Source: an uncultured Spirochaetales bacterium
Lineage (GTDB): Bacteria > Spirochaetota > Spirochaetia > Sphaerochaetales > Sphaerochaetaceae
DNA: 64,000 nucleotides
Assembly: GCA_944393005.1 (NCBI GenBank)
Contig: CALXYO010000001.1
Location: 1-64,000, forward strand
Direction: 5' to 3'
Shown: positions 18,921 to 28,840 of the stretch, in pieces
How positions within the stretch are numbered: position 1 is the stretch's first letter
Layout of the letters: each line of letters opens with the position of its first letter
Program-made: the position numbers and the translations under genes
Notes under the pieces: generated by a model
The model's database searches: none
What the model saw: only the letters and a program-made list of their open reading frames with translations
What the model was told of the DNA's origin: nothing

Positions 18921-20063
18921 ATGGGACGAGAAAGCTATGATGATATGGTAAGCTCCTCAAATGAGAGACGAAAAAGGGGCACATCTTCTTCCAAAACAGG
19001 ACTGATTGCGGTTCTGGGTGTCCTTATATGTGCGATAGCCGTTCTGGTTTTTCTCATTCTCTCTCCTGTGGAGGAAGAGAATTCAGTGAGTCAGACACAG
19101 ACACCCGTCACGGTTGAAGTGAAACAGCCCGAGATCATCCAGCCCTCATCAGTATCATCTGCTGATGCTGTGCCTGCCGCTGAAGAGAATGAGCCTGCCA
19201 GTGCGGAGGAAGAAACGCCCGCTGCTGAGGCCCAGACTGTTACGGCTGAATCCATTCAGGCTTCATCTCCATCTTCATCAAACAGCAGACGCAATACTGC
19301 CGTTGATCTCATCTCTGCTCAGGATATGGCAAATTTCGATACTGCCGATCATGTGATCTATCTCACGCACACCGTAAAGGAAGGGGAAGACCTTCAGACG
19401 ATCGCAGAAGCTTACGGCAGAAACGTCAACACCCTCATTTCCGTCAACAGGATAATGAACATCGCCGCCATCCAGCCGGGCGTTCAGCTCAGGATCCCGA
19501 ACATGGACGGACAGCTCTACACTGTACAGCAGGGTGATATGCTCTCGACAATCGCATATAAATTCAATCCGGAACTCGGCTGGAGAAACCTTATGGATAT
19601 CAACAGCCTGACAAGCGAGAACATATATGTCGGTCAGGAACTTTTCATACCGAGCATGGCTGATGCCGGTACCGCAGCTGTTCTTCAGGACTCATCACTC
19701 ACATTCATTTCTCCTGTCAGCGGAAGCATAAGCGCATCCTATGGCGAGGTTTACAGCGGCAACATGCTTTCAGGCATTCTCATAACATGTTCTGAAGGTT
19801 CTCATGTCATGTGCGCTGCGGATGGTGCGGTTGTTGATCTCGGAACTGATGACAATTACGGTAAATTCGTGATCATCCAGCATGATCAGGGATATAAGAC
19901 CACATATGCATTCCTTGATTCTGTAAGTGTCACTATCGGCAATGAGGTGAAGCAGGGTGATGTGATAGGAACGGTTTCTTCTTCCACGACATTCTCGTCT
20001 CCGACCATTTACTTCCAGATAGACCAGAGTGGCATCGCACTTGATCCTTCACTGTTTATCTGA
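18921..20063 (+). CDS. LysM and LytM (M23) domain protein lacking zinc ligands
   Basis: About 380 residues: basic N-terminus, one membrane helix (IAVLGVLICAIAVLVFLIL), a Pro/Ala/Glu-rich linker, two LysM domains (about 148-195 and 198-245) that bind peptidoglycan, and a C-terminal M23 domain (about 264-378). The M23 zinc ligands are gone: HxGxD is replaced by MLSGIL, and HLHF by TIYF. This resembles EnvC/NlpD-type LytM factors that activate amidases rather than cut. It is divergent from ftsI with only 37 bases between the starts. The start codon is uncertain; ATG 18921 gives a normal N-terminus. Confidence 0.8.
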   Translation: MGRESYDDMVSSSNERRKRGTSSSKTGLIAVLGVLICAIAVLVFLILSPVEEENSVSQTQTPVTVEVKQPEIIQPSSVSSADAVPAAEENEPASAEEETPAAEAQTVTAESIQASSPSSSNSRRNTAVDLISAQDMANFDTADHVIYLTHTVKEGEDLQTIAEAYGRNVNTLISVNRIMNIAAIQPGVQLRIPNMDGQLYTVQQGDMLSTIAYKFNPELGWRNLMDINSLTSENIYVGQELFIPSMADAGTAAVLQDSSLTFISPVSGSISASYGEVYSGNMLSGILITCSEGSHVMCAADGAVVDLGTDDNYGKFVIIQHDQGYKTTYAFLDSVSVTIGNEVKQGDVIGTVSSSTTFSSPTIYFQIDQSGIALDPSLFI

Positions 20064-20070
20064 ATCCGAC

Positions 20071-20649
20071 TCAGATGTAATGTGTTTCTGATTCATTCCA
20101 GTATTTCATATATACGCCTGCAGATGGATCAAAATTTATCTGATACATCCTGAAAGTGACTTTGAAATTCTTGGGCTGCCAGATTTCTTCATAAGAGTAC
20201 ATGTAGTTCATACCGAGTTTCTTCATCACTTTTCCGCTGGCTGTGTTGTTAACATCGTGTGTCGCAGTCAGAAAAGGGAAGATGCCGTCTTTCCGTATCT
20301 GTGCTATAAGGGCCTTTCCCGCTTCCGTAATTATGCCCCGGTTCCAGTATTCCTTTTTCAGGCCGTAACCGAGATCATGGGAAGCTGAGCTGTCTGCATT
20401 GATGTAGCCGACGGGGGTATCATCATCTTTCAGACAGACAGCATATGCATAACCATAAGGCTGTGCATAGACAGATGAATAGCGGGTTTCATAAAAATCA
20501 CATGCGTCCTCCATGGTTTTCAGAGGAAACCATGGAAGGAATCTGTTTACATCCCCGTCCTGAAGTATTTCAAGAAGGGCAGGGATATCATCCTGGAACT
20601 TTCTGAGTCTGAGACGTTCTGTCTCTGTTTCCGGAGTATTCATATCCAT
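20071..20649 (-). CDS. GNAT family N-acetyltransferase
   Basis: A 192-residue acetyl-CoA-dependent transferase of the RimJ/RimL-like group. ETERLRLRKF at the start, LGYGLKKEYWNRGIITEAGKAL as the acetyl-CoA-binding motif, and the NNTASGKVMKKLGM segment are typical. The substrate is unknown. It is convergent with the LysM protein gene and separated from secA by a terminator. No strong ribosome-binding site precedes either of the first two Met codons. Confidence 0.85.
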   Translation of the reverse strand: MDMNTPETETERLRLRKFQDDIPALLEILQDGDVNRFLPWFPLKTMEDACDFYETRYSSVYAQPYGYAYAVCLKDDDTPVGYINADSSASHDLGYGLKKEYWNRGIITEAGKALIAQIRKDGIFPFLTATHDVNNTASGKVMKKLGMNYMYSYEEIWQPKNFKVTFRMYQINFDPSAGVYMKYWNESETHYI

Positions 20650-20693
20650 ACAATCAATACTAACTTAAAATCCTGGTTGCTGCATGATGCATG

Positions 20694-20730
20694 AAAAAGG
20701 AGCTCCGCTGGATTAACCATGAAGCTCCTT
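20694..20730 (-). terminator. Terminator after secA
   Basis: Stem AAGGAGCT (20697-20704) with AGCTCCTT (20723-20730) and an 18-base loop. On the minus strand it is followed by a short U-run. It lies 25 bases past the secA stop. Confidence 0.6.
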
Positions 20731-20754
20731 GTGTGTCAGACGTTTTTTCAGATC

Positions 20755-23532
20755 TTACACATTCCTGCCGCAGCAGTTCTTGTATTTCTTTCCGCTTCCG
20801 CATGGACAGGGGTCATTGCGTCCGATCTTCGGCGTGGTGCGCACGACGGTGGTTGTCTTCATTGCGGAGTCAGTCACATGAGGTTTTGCGGCATTCTGAC
20901 TTGCCTGTGCATTGATCTGGGGACGGGAAAGGGTGAGCTTTGAATTTTGCGGACTGCGGCTTGAAGTTCTAAGGACGAACTTTGCGGCGACGGCAGTTCG
21001 GCAGACATTCTCGCTTATCTCGTCAAGCATCTTGTCATAAGCATCACTTGCCTCGTTCTTGTACTCGATGAGAGGATTCTTCTGTGCATAGCTCTTGAGC
21101 TGGGAAGCATCCTTTATCTCATCAAGGACGTCGAGGTGGTCGATCCATCTCCTGTCAATGTTTCTGAGATAGAGGGAACGGATGAACAGGTTGAAGTTCT
21201 CCTTTCCGATGAGCTTTTCCTTTGCAGCGAGGATTGCGTTTATCCTGTCAACAACTGTGTCGACAGGCTTTGCCTTGTACTCATCATCAGTGAGATCAAA
21301 ACTTGTCGTGAAGGTTCTCTGAAGAGCTTCCCTGTACTTGAGAACACCTTCCTTCTGTGTCTCCTCATAAAGACTCTCTGTGAAGATCCTGCAGTTTTCC
21401 TTGATGCGGGAGAGCAGGTCATCGCTTGTTATGATCTCGTCTCTCTGTTCATAGATGTAGTTTCTCTGCTCATTGAGGACGTCATCATAATCAAGAAGTC
21501 TCTTCCTTATTTCGAAGTTTCTTTCCTCAACTCTTTCCTGTGCCTTCTCGATTGCATTGGTAAGCATCTTGTTCTCGATGGGGGCACCGTCTGTCATGCC
21601 GAGCTTTCCAACAATTGACTTGACAGTATCGGAAGCGAAAAGACGCATGAGAGTATCATCCATCGAGACGAAGAAGCGGGATGTACCCGGATCACCCTGA
21701 CGGCCGGAGCGGCCCCTCAGCTGGTTGTCGATACGCCTTGACTCATGGCGCTCAGAGCCGATGATGTAAAGACCTCCGAGGGACTTCACTTCCTCATAGG
21801 CTTCCTTCCACTGCGGCATGATGTCCTTCACAGCCTGACGGAGGACTTCCGGCTCAGCCTCGCTTCCGACTTTCTTCATCGCAAGATGCTCAGGGGAGCC
21901 TCCCAGCTTGATATCAGTACCGCGTCCTGCCATGTTCGTTGAAATTGTGACCGCACCCTTGCGTCCGGCTTCACCTATGATGAAAGCCTCCCTCGCATGG
22001 TTCTTCGCATTGAGGACCTCATGCTGGATACCTGCACGGCGGAACATCTTTGAAAGCAGTTCGGACTTCTCGATTGAGACAGTACCGACAAGCACAGGCT
22101 GGCCTGTGGCATGGATCTTTTTCACTTCCTCGACGATTGCGTTGAACTTCATCTCCTCGTTGTAATAGATGAGGTCCGGAAGATCGACTCTTCTCACAGG
22201 CTTGTTGGTCGGCACCACGACAACATCAAGATCATAGATCTGCTTGAACTCATTTGCCTCTGTATCTGCAGTGCCTGTCATGCCGGAAAGCTTGTCATAC
22301 ATCCTGAAGAAGTTCTGGAATGTGATGGTGGCGAAAGTCTTTGACTGACCCTGTATCTTCACGCCTTCCTTTGCCTCAATTGCCTGATGGAGACCGCCTG
22401 AATAACGTCTGCCGGAAAGGATTCGTCCTGTGAACTGGTCGACGATCTCGACAATGCCGTCATGAACGACATAATCCACATCCTTCTCGTAAAGGCGGTG
22501 GGCAATCACGGCCTCGGTGCAGTAATGGATCAGCTCGAAGTTTCCGTCATCATATATGCTGGTTGTGTCATTTCCGTTCTCATCTGTTGATGTGACAAGC
22601 AGTCCCTGTGACTTCAGTATCCTTTCAAGATTGTTTATTCCCTGTTTTGTGAATGTGATGTTCTTCGCTTTCTCGTCAATCCTGTAGTCACCTCTTTCGT
22701 CGAAGGACTCAACTGTCTTGCGGTCAAGCATTTCCATCTTTGTCAGCTCATAATACTCGCCGGTTTCAGGATTCTTCTCGCATTCCTTGAGGAAGTGCAC
22801 GATGCTGTTGGCAGCCTTCACCTGTTTTGAGTCATCATCAGCCTGACCGGAGATGATGAGCGGTGTTCTTGCCTCATCGATGAGGATGGAGTCAATCTCA
22901 TCGACAATACAGTAATTGTGCCTTGGCTGGACCTTGTCCTGCATCCTCCATTTCAGGTTGTCTCTCAGATAGTCGAAGCCGAACTCGTTGTTGGTTCCGT
23001 ATGTTATATCGCAGGCATAAGCCTTTTTCTTGGACTCATTGTCCTGATTGGCAAAGATGAAACCGGTGGTGAGACCCATGTATGCATACACAGGACCCAT
23101 CCATGAGGCATCACGTCCGGCGAGGTAGTCATTTACGGTTACGACATGAACGCCTTTGCCGGAGAGTGCATTGAGGTAGGCGGCAGGAACGCAGGTGAGG
23201 GTCTTTCCTTCACCTGTCTTCATTTCAAGGATGTCTCCCTGATGGAGGACGACTGCACCCATGATCTGGACATCGTAGTGCTTTTCGCCCAGAACCCTCC
23301 AGCTGGCTTCCCTTGCCATTGCGAAAGCTTTTGGCAGGATCGCATCAAGATCTGTCTTTCCTTCTCTGAGCTGAGCCTTCCATTCTCCGGTCTGCCTGAC
23401 CATGTCTTCCTGACTCAGTTTCTCAGCCCATCCTGCCTCTGCATTCACTGCAGCCACGATGGGGTTGAGCCTTTTCATATCTTTATCGTGTTTGGTTCCG
23501 CCGAAGAGGGCGGCAAAAAAATTCTTAGCCAT
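20755..23532 (-). CDS. secA: Preprotein translocase ATPase SecA
   Basis: About 925 residues. SecA drives export through SecYEG. Visible parts are MKTGEGKTL (Walker A), [20 protein letters not shown] (DEAD-like box and surroundings), [39 protein letters not shown] and the C-terminal zinc site [13 protein letters not shown], which binds SecB or phospholipids. The start [12 protein letters not shown] at 23532 matches the family. In-frame upstream codons would add an unlike tail. No clear Shine-Dalgarno precedes it. It is divergent from murG. Confidence 0.96.
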   Translation of the reverse strand: MAKNFFAALFGGTKHDKDMKRLNPIVAAVNAEAGWAEKLSQEDMVRQTGEWKAQLREGKTDLDAILPKAFAMAREASWRVLGEKHYDVQIMGAVVLHQGDILEMKTGEGKTLTCVPAAYLNALSGKGVHVVTVNDYLAGRDASWMGPVYAYMGLTTGFIFANQDNESKKKAYACDITYGTNNEFGFDYLRDNLKWRMQDKVQPRHNYCIVDEIDSILIDEARTPLIISGQADDDSKQVKAANSIVHFLKECEKNPETGEYYELTKMEMLDRKTVESFDERGDYRIDEKAKNITFTKQGINNLERILKSQGLLVTSTDENGNDTTSIYDDGNFELIHYCTEAVIAHRLYEKDVDYVVHDGIVEIVDQFTGRILSGRRYSGGLHQAIEAKEGVKIQGQSKTFATITFQNFFRMYDKLSGMTGTADTEANEFKQIYDLDVVVVPTNKPVRRVDLPDLIYYNEEMKFNAIVEEVKKIHATGQPVLVGTVSIEKSELLSKMFRRAGIQHEVLNAKNHAREAFIIGEAGRKGAVTISTNMAGRGTDIKLGGSPEHLAMKKVGSEAEPEVLRQAVKDIMPQWKEAYEEVKSLGGLYIIGSERHESRRIDNQLRGRSGRQGDPGTSRFFVSMDDTLMRLFASDTVKSIVGKLGMTDGAPIENKMLTNAIEKAQERVEERNFEIRKRLLDYDDVLNEQRNYIYEQRDEIITSDDLLSRIKENCRIFTESLYEETQKEGVLKYREALQRTFTTSFDLTDDEYKAKPVDTVVDRINAILAAKEKLIGKENFNLFIRSLYLRNIDRRWIDHLDVLDEIKDASQLKSYAQKNPLIEYKNEASDAYDKMLDEISENVCRTAVAAKFVLRTSSRSPQNSKLTLSRPQINAQASQNAAKPHVTDSAMKTTTVVRTTPKIGRNDPCPCGSGKKYKNCCGRNV

Positions 23533-23645
23533 ATGAGGCATATAATACAAAAAACGGAAAGCAAAGGAAAGGCGCCGGCCTGCGTCAAAAGAACATGGTC
23601 TGTGTCTAATTGACACACTGCAAGATGGAGGAGTAAGTTTTCGGT

Positions 23646-24674
23646 ATGAAGATTGCATTTACCGGAGGCGGTACGCTGGGCCATGTGATCCCCGCTGTGA
23701 GCGTTTATGACGAGCTTGTCTCAAGGCACGGTTCCTTTGACTCGTTCTACATCGGCTCGAAAAAGAAAAGCGAGGCGGAATATGTTGAGAGTCACGGCCT
23801 GAGGTTCTATCCGGTCAGCACGGGAAAGCTGCGCCGCTATTTTTCTTTTGAGAACTTCACCGATATCTTCAGGGTATGTGCAGGTTTCTTCCAGGCACTT
23901 GGAATACTGAGGAGGGAAAGACCTGATGTCCTTTTCTCAAAAGGCGGCTTCGTCTCGGTTCCCGTATGTCTTGCCGCATCCATCCTCAGGATAAAGCTCG
24001 TGATACATGAGTCTGACTGCTCGATGGGACTTGCCAACCGCATAAACTCGCATTTTGCCGACAAGGTCTGCCTCGGTTTTGAATCATGTGCGTCTGAGGG
24101 AAAAAAAGTCATCTATACAGGTAACCCTGTGCGGCATGAGATTGTTTCATTAGCACATGAAGATATTCCCGTATCGCCTGATCTCATCCTCGTGCTGGGA
24201 GGCAGCATGGGGGCCGCAGAAATCAACAGACTTGTCTATGAGAATCTTGACGGGTTGTGTCCGAAATGGCATGTCGTCCATCAGGCCGGAAAGAGCGGGG
24301 ACTTTTCCATAAAGAGGGAGAATTATGATCAGAGGGAGTTCATAGGAAATGAGCTTCCGCTTCTCATGAAGAAGGCTAGGCTTGTCATAACCCGAAGCGG
24401 AGCCAACACTTTGAGCGAGCTGTGCATTCTGGCAAAGACAAGCCTGCTCATCCCGCTCAGGAGCAGTCAGAGCAGGGGGGATCAGATCGAAAACGCTGCA
24501 TGGCTGGAGGAAAGAGGTGCGGCTGCGGTACTGAAGGATGGAAAAGATTTTCTTGAAAAAGTTTCCGTTCTGATGGATGATGACACAGACATCGGAGAAA
24601 ACGCTTATAAACTGAGATGCGAGGATTCCTCGGGGAGGATCGCATCTGTAATTGAAGGAGTCATAAATGATTGA
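23646..24674 (+). CDS. murG: MurG: UDP-GlcNAc transferase making lipid II
   Basis: A 342-residue GT-B glycosyltransferase on the inner membrane face. It adds GlcNAc to lipid I. The first glycine loop [20 protein letters not shown], a second ([13 protein letters not shown]) and [21 protein letters not shown] are diagnostic. GGAGGAG at 23628-23634 precedes it by 11 bases. It leads a tight operon with cvpA, a clamp-loader-like gene, a two-component system and dinG, and is away from the main murein cluster. Confidence 0.93.
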   Translation: MKIAFTGGGTLGHVIPAVSVYDELVSRHGSFDSFYIGSKKKSEAEYVESHGLRFYPVSTGKLRRYFSFENFTDIFRVCAGFFQALGILRRERPDVLFSKGGFVSVPVCLAASILRIKLVIHESDCSMGLANRINSHFADKVCLGFESCASEGKKVIYTGNPVRHEIVSLAHEDIPVSPDLILVLGGSMGAAEINRLVYENLDGLCPKWHVVHQAGKSGDFSIKRENYDQREFIGNELPLLMKKARLVITRSGANTLSELCILAKTSLLIPLRSSQSRGDQIENAAWLEERGAAAVLKDGKDFLEKVSVLMDDDTDIGENAYKLRCEDSSGRIASVIEGVIND

Positions 24675-25209
24675 ACTTGGAGGAGTAAGTCTCAGCATTA
24701 TCGATATCGTGATATTCGTCTTCACCATGGTCAGCGCCGTATTCTGCTGCATCAGGGGATTCGTCATGGAACTTTCAAAGTGGATCGGCATAGTGATCGG
24801 CCTTCTTGTCGCCATCATGTTCACATCCTTGCTTTCACCGAACATGGCGGGGATCCTGCCGGAAAGCTTCCCTTCATGGGCCGTATCTGTCATCAGCTTT
24901 GCTTCTCTTGCACTCGCCGGTTTCCTTGCCGTCGTCCTTGTAGGCAAGATGGCAAGGAAGATCGTGGAGACATTCAACCTCGGTGTGGTTGACAACATCC
25001 TCGGTTTCATCTGGGGCCTTGTGTTCTCGCTTCTTGTCTTTTCCGTCATCGTCTATCTGCTGACGATCCAGCCGGTTTTCGATCTGACGAACATGCTGAA
25101 TTCTTCAGTTATAATAACCAAGATAATCAACCCGCTGCTTCCAGGTACGATTTCAACACTTGAGAACATTGCTCAGGAAGGTATGAATGCCATTACTCAG
25201 ATCAGCTAG
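24667..25209 (+). CDS. CvpA family membrane protein
   Basis: A 180-residue integral membrane protein with four predicted hydrophobic segments. The pattern SIIDIVIFVFTMVSAVFCCIRGFVMEL and the downstream GVVDNILGFIWGLVFSLL (residues with Gly between helices) fit CvpA/colicin V production proteins, which are linked to envelope homeostasis in other bacteria. The molecular role is not established. It overlaps murG by eight bases. Confidence 0.8.
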   Translation: MIELGGVSLSIIDIVIFVFTMVSAVFCCIRGFVMELSKWIGIVIGLLVAIMFTSLLSPNMAGILPESFPSWAVSVISFASLALAGFLAVVLVGKMARKIVETFNLGVVDNILGFIWGLVFSLLVFSVIVYLLTIQPVFDLTNMLNSSVIITKIINPLLPGTISTLENIAQEGMNAITQIS

Positions 25210-26314
25210 GACGCAGAAGCAGATTGCCATGCGGCTGGAAGATGAGATGAAAGCCCTCCGTCTTCCCCAGTCAATCCTGTTTTCAGGCAGTCCCTATACA
25301 TCAAGAATGACGACGGCTCTCGAGCTTGCACTCTGCCTCAGCGGGGAAGAGGACAAATTCGACACGCTTGAAAGTGCGAACATAATCGCTCTGTCCTCAC
25401 GGGATAGCACACTGCGCATCAGGGCGCTGAGGAATCTTTACGAGAAGGACATGACCTCATCGGCATTCCTCAATCTGGTCCATGAGGTGAGGGTGATGTT
25501 GCTTTCCTGTCATGAGGCCCTTTACACGAACAGCGACAAGGAAGTCTTTGCCGCTGCCAGCGAGCTTTCTTCCATCCTGATGGAAGAGCCGGCACCGGAT
25601 GACAGCCAGGCATCGTCACAATTCCTTTCAGCATTTGACAAAGCATATGATCTCTTCATCTCGAAGAGAAGGAAATCATCGCTTTTCACTATAGACCAGA
25701 TCAGACTGATACAGTCCTATCTTCAGCAGAACAGCGAGCAGAACAAGGTCGTGATCCTCGAGAACATTGAGGATGTCAGCACAGGTGCCGTCAACTCAAT
25801 CCTCAAGCTTCTGGAGGAACCTCCAGAGGGTGCATACATCATCCTTGTATCGCAGAATGCAGGACGCATCATCGACACAATTCTCTCTCGTGTGCGTCAT
25901 TACGAGTTTCCCTCTCTTTCCGCTGAGTGCCAGCGCACGCTGATCAGGGACAGCTACAGAAGGGACGGCAGTGATCTTGAGGAATTCTTCCTCATCTCAT
26001 CCGGCTTGGATCTTGACCAGCTGAACATATTCGCAGAGGAATTCATCTACAGGCTGCTTGTCAGGAAAGACGGGCTGACAACTGAGGAGACGAACAGTCT
26101 GTGTACCTTCCTTGACAGTTTTTCCGCATGGCGTCTGTTTCTGGAAAAATGCGTCTGCCTTGCCGAGGACGGCTTTCGTCAGGGAAAGCTTGATACTCAC
26201 ATCTGCGACAGGGTGCTGGGCATCATCAGCAGGTGCTACAACAACTCTCAGGTATATGCTCAGAACAGACGTGTCATGCTTGAGAACATTCACAGGGGGA
26301 TCCTTGCTTTATGA
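25187..26314 (+). CDS. DNA polymerase III delta-prime/gamma-like clamp-loader subunit
   Basis: A 375-residue AAA+ protein of the DnaX/HolB group. NSILKLLEEPPEGAYIILVSQN and the SRVR arginine-finger motif are diagnostic. The P-loop is degenerate (GSPYTSRMT in place of GPxGxGKT), as in the non-hydrolysing delta-prime subunit, so HolB is more likely than DnaX. The central part contains an unusual acidic and Ser-rich stretch. ATG 25187 follows AGGAAGG and overlaps cvpA by 23 bases. Confidence 0.8.
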   Translation: MPLLRSARTQKQIAMRLEDEMKALRLPQSILFSGSPYTSRMTTALELALCLSGEEDKFDTLESANIIALSSRDSTLRIRALRNLYEKDMTSSAFLNLVHEVRVMLLSCHEALYTNSDKEVFAAASELSSILMEEPAPDDSQASSQFLSAFDKAYDLFISKRRKSSLFTIDQIRLIQSYLQQNSEQNKVVILENIEDVSTGAVNSILKLLEEPPEGAYIILVSQNAGRIIDTILSRVRHYEFPSLSAECQRTLIRDSYRRDGSDLEEFFLISSGLDLDQLNIFAEEFIYRLLVRKDGLTTEETNSLCTFLDSFSAWRLFLEKCVCLAEDGFRQGKLDTHICDRVLGIISRCYNNSQVYAQNRRVMLENIHRGILAL

Positions 26315-27480
26315 GCAACAGATTACTTAAGAAGGCCGTCAGCAAGATCGACAGCATGCCGGAAAAAGAGATAAAGAGACTCATCACGCTTCAGATGACG
26401 GAAACTGAAATGCTTGAAGCCCTTCTTGAGAAGGGAAAGGTCGGACACTGTGTGCTTGAAGGTGACATCATCTGCTATGCGAACACTCTTTTCTTCACGC
26501 TCCTTCCGACCAACAGACTGTACCTGGGGCGTGCTGAAGGACACCGTCTTGAGGAGCTTGTGACAGATGATGAGGTTATGTCATACCTGAAAACGGTCAG
26601 CGCCGAAAGCGAGGAGGAAGAGAAGGAATTCTATTTCCAGGCGGGCAGTGAAGTCAGGATCATCCTGCTTTCAAACAGACTTCTCACCACTGAGGACGGG
26701 GAGTATCTTGATCTTTCCGTACAGGACATAACTGAAGACAAGAGAAAGGAGACGAGGCTGAGAAGAAGCGAATCCCTCGCCGCAATGACCACGATGGCTG
26801 CGGGAATCGCCCATGAGATAAAGAATCCTCTGGCCGCGATGCAGATCCATCTCCAGCTGCTGAAGAAGGCATTCGAGAAGAAAGGCAGTCTCACCGGTGA
26901 GGATGCAAAGCGCTATACAAATGTGCTTGAGGAGGAGATCGATCATCTCAACGGCATTGCTGTTGACTTTCTTTTCGCAGTGCGTCCCATGAATGTAGAA
27001 CTGAAGAAACAGCGTCTTGAACCTGTCATCACCTCTCTTGAGGATTTCGTGCGTCCCGAGCTTGAGGAGCACGGCATAAAATTCATTGTCAGGGTGGAGC
27101 CTTTCCTTCCTCAGCTCATGCTTGATGCGAATTACATCCGTCAGGCTCTGCTAAATATGATCAAGAATGCGATGAACGCCATGGAGAAGGGCGGCCGTCT
27201 TGATCTCATCGCCAGAAGTGACGGTGACGATGTCAAGATAATCATCCGCGACACCGGATGCGGCATCGAGAGGGACAAGATGAGCAAGATCTTCGAACCG
27301 TACTTCACAACAAAGGCAAGCGGCACGGGGCTTGGTCTTACCGTCGTCTATAAAATAGTAAAGGAACATGGAGGCGACATAAGTGTTGAGAGCACGGTAG
27401 GGGAAGGAACAACTTTCACTGTGAGCCTGCCGGTGCCCAGTGATGAGAGAATCGCGCTTGAGGAGATGAGTGATGGCTAA
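26311..27480 (+). CDS. Sensor histidine kinase (NtrB-like, PAS-type input)
   Basis: A 389-residue cytosolic kinase without membrane segments. A PAS-like input domain (about 45-145, ending in SVQDITEDKRK) precedes the dimerisation domain with H-box AAGIAHEIKNPLAAM, where the phosphorylated His is about residue 168. The ATPase domain has NMIKNAMNAM, DTGCGIERDKM and KASGTGLGL. It overlaps the clamp-loader gene (ATGA) and the response regulator by eight bases. It is the obvious partner of the adjacent NtrC-like regulator. The signal is unknown. Confidence 0.92.
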   Translation: MSNRLLKKAVSKIDSMPEKEIKRLITLQMTETEMLEALLEKGKVGHCVLEGDIICYANTLFFTLLPTNRLYLGRAEGHRLEELVTDDEVMSYLKTVSAESEEEEKEFYFQAGSEVRIILLSNRLLTTEDGEYLDLSVQDITEDKRKETRLRRSESLAAMTTMAAGIAHEIKNPLAAMQIHLQLLKKAFEKKGSLTGEDAKRYTNVLEEEIDHLNGIAVDFLFAVRPMNVELKKQRLEPVITSLEDFVRPELEEHGIKFIVRVEPFLPQLMLDANYIRQALLNMIKNAMNAMEKGGRLDLIARSDGDDVKIIIRDTGCGIERDKMSKIFEPYFTTKASGTGLGLTVVYKIVKEHGGDISVESTVGEGTTFTVSLPVPSDERIALEEMSDG

Positions 27481-28840
27481 CATTCTTATTGTCGATGACG
27501 AGAGAAACATACGTTCCGGTCTTCAGATCGCATTTGAGGACGAAGGATACGACACCTTTGAGGCGGCAGACGGACAGGAAGCCTGGAAGATAATAAACAA
27601 GAACACCATCGATCTTGTGATCACCGATCTGAGGATGCCGGTGATGAGCGGCTACGAGCTTCTGAAGAAGATCAATGCCGCATACCCGACTCTGCCCGTC
27701 ATCGTGCTTACGGGACACGGCTCGATAGAGGATGCAGTCCAGGCGATGAGGGACGGTGCCGTCGATTTCTTCACGAAGCCTGTTGATCTTGATCATCTTA
27801 TACTTACGGTTTCAAAGGCACTGTCAAACAAGCTCATCAAGGAACAGAACGAGAAGCTCACAAAGGAAATCTCGGCACTTAAGAAGAAGCAGGATTTCCA
27901 TCAGATCATAGGAAAGAGCGCGCCTCTTATGAAGATGATGGAGACGATAGAGCAGGTCGCACCTACCAGGGCCTCCGTGCTTGTGACTGGCGAAAGCGGA
28001 ACCGGCAAGGAGCTTGTTGCAGATGCCATACACTCTCTGTCCAACAGGAGCGGCGGGCCTTTCATCAAGGTCCATTGTGCGGCTTTGTCCGAGAACCTGC
28101 TCGAATCAGAACTTTTCGGCCACGAGAAAGGAGCCTTCACCGGTGCAGTAAGCCAGAAGAAAGGCCGTTTTGAGCTGGCAGACGGAGGTACCATCTTCCT
28201 GGATGAGATCGGGGAGATAAATGCATCCACGCAGGTCAAGATACTCCGTGTCCTTCAGGAGAGGGCATTTGAAAGGGTTGGCGGCAGCGAGACGATCAAT
28301 GTGGATGTCAGGATCATCGCCGCAACCAACAGGAATCTTGAAGAGGAAGTGAAGGCCGGAAATTTCAGGGAGGATCTCTATTACCGCCTGAATGTCGTGC
28401 ATATCGAAGTACCGCCTCTCAGGGAGAGAAAGGAGGACATAGGACTGCTTATCGCATCCTTCCTCGATACTTTCAACAAGGAAGACGACAAGGACGTCAC
28501 AGGCTTCTCTCCCGCTGCCCGCAAGGCTCTCATGTCATACTCATGGCCCGGCAATATAAGGGAGCTGCGCAATACTGTTGAAAGCTGTGTCGTGCTTGCA
28601 CGCGGCAAGGTCATTGACGTAGATGATCTTCCTCCACAGATAACGGAGGAGAAGAGCGCTTCGACAGTGGACATAAAAATCGGTACAAGTCTCGATGAGG
28701 CCGAGAGGATTCTCATCATGTCCACCATAGACTACTGCAAGGGCAACAAAACCCGTGCTGCCGAGATACTCAAAATCGGAAGGAAGACACTTCACAGAAA
28801 GCTTGAGGAATACTCTTCCTCGCCGGAGAGTGCACAGTGA
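27473..28840 (+). CDS. Sigma-54-dependent response regulator (NtrC/AtoC family)
   Basis: About 455 residues in three domains. The receiver has its phosphoacceptor Asp near 52 (ITDLRMPVMSG). The AAA+ domain carries GESGTGKE (about 173-180) and an intact GAFTGA loop (about 220-225), the motif that contacts sigma-54. A Fis-type helix-turn-helix ends the protein (NKTRAAEILKIGRKTLHRKLEEY). It should activate -24/-12 promoters after phosphorylation by the kinase upstream. A strong candidate target lies at 31990-32005. The gene overlaps dinG by four bases. Confidence 0.95.
   Translation: MANILIVDDERNIRSGLQIAFEDEGYDTFEAADGQEAWKIINKNTIDLVITDLRMPVMSGYELLKKINAAYPTLPVIVLTGHGSIEDAVQAMRDGAVDFFTKPVDLDHLILTVSKALSNKLIKEQNEKLTKEISALKKKQDFHQIIGKSAPLMKMMETIEQVAPTRASVLVTGESGTGKELVADAIHSLSNRSGGPFIKVHCAALSENLLESELFGHEKGAFTGAVSQKKGRFELADGGTIFLDEIGEINASTQVKILRVLQERAFERVGGSETINVDVRIIAATNRNLEEEVKAGNFREDLYYRLNVVHIEVPPLRERKEDIGLLIASFLDTFNKEDDKDVTGFSPAARKALMSYSWPGNIRELRNTVESCVVLARGKVIDVDDLPPQITEEKSASTVDIKIGTSLDEAERILIMSTIDYCKGNKTRAAEILKIGRKTLHRKLEEYSSSPESAQ

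Noticed and set aside
20755-23532. Several plus-strand open frames inside secA
   Set aside because: They are antisense shadows of a strongly conserved gene, without ribosome-binding sites or recognisable domains.
23533-23658. 42-residue extension of SecA
   Set aside because: Unlike any SecA start. MAKNFF at 23532 fits the family.
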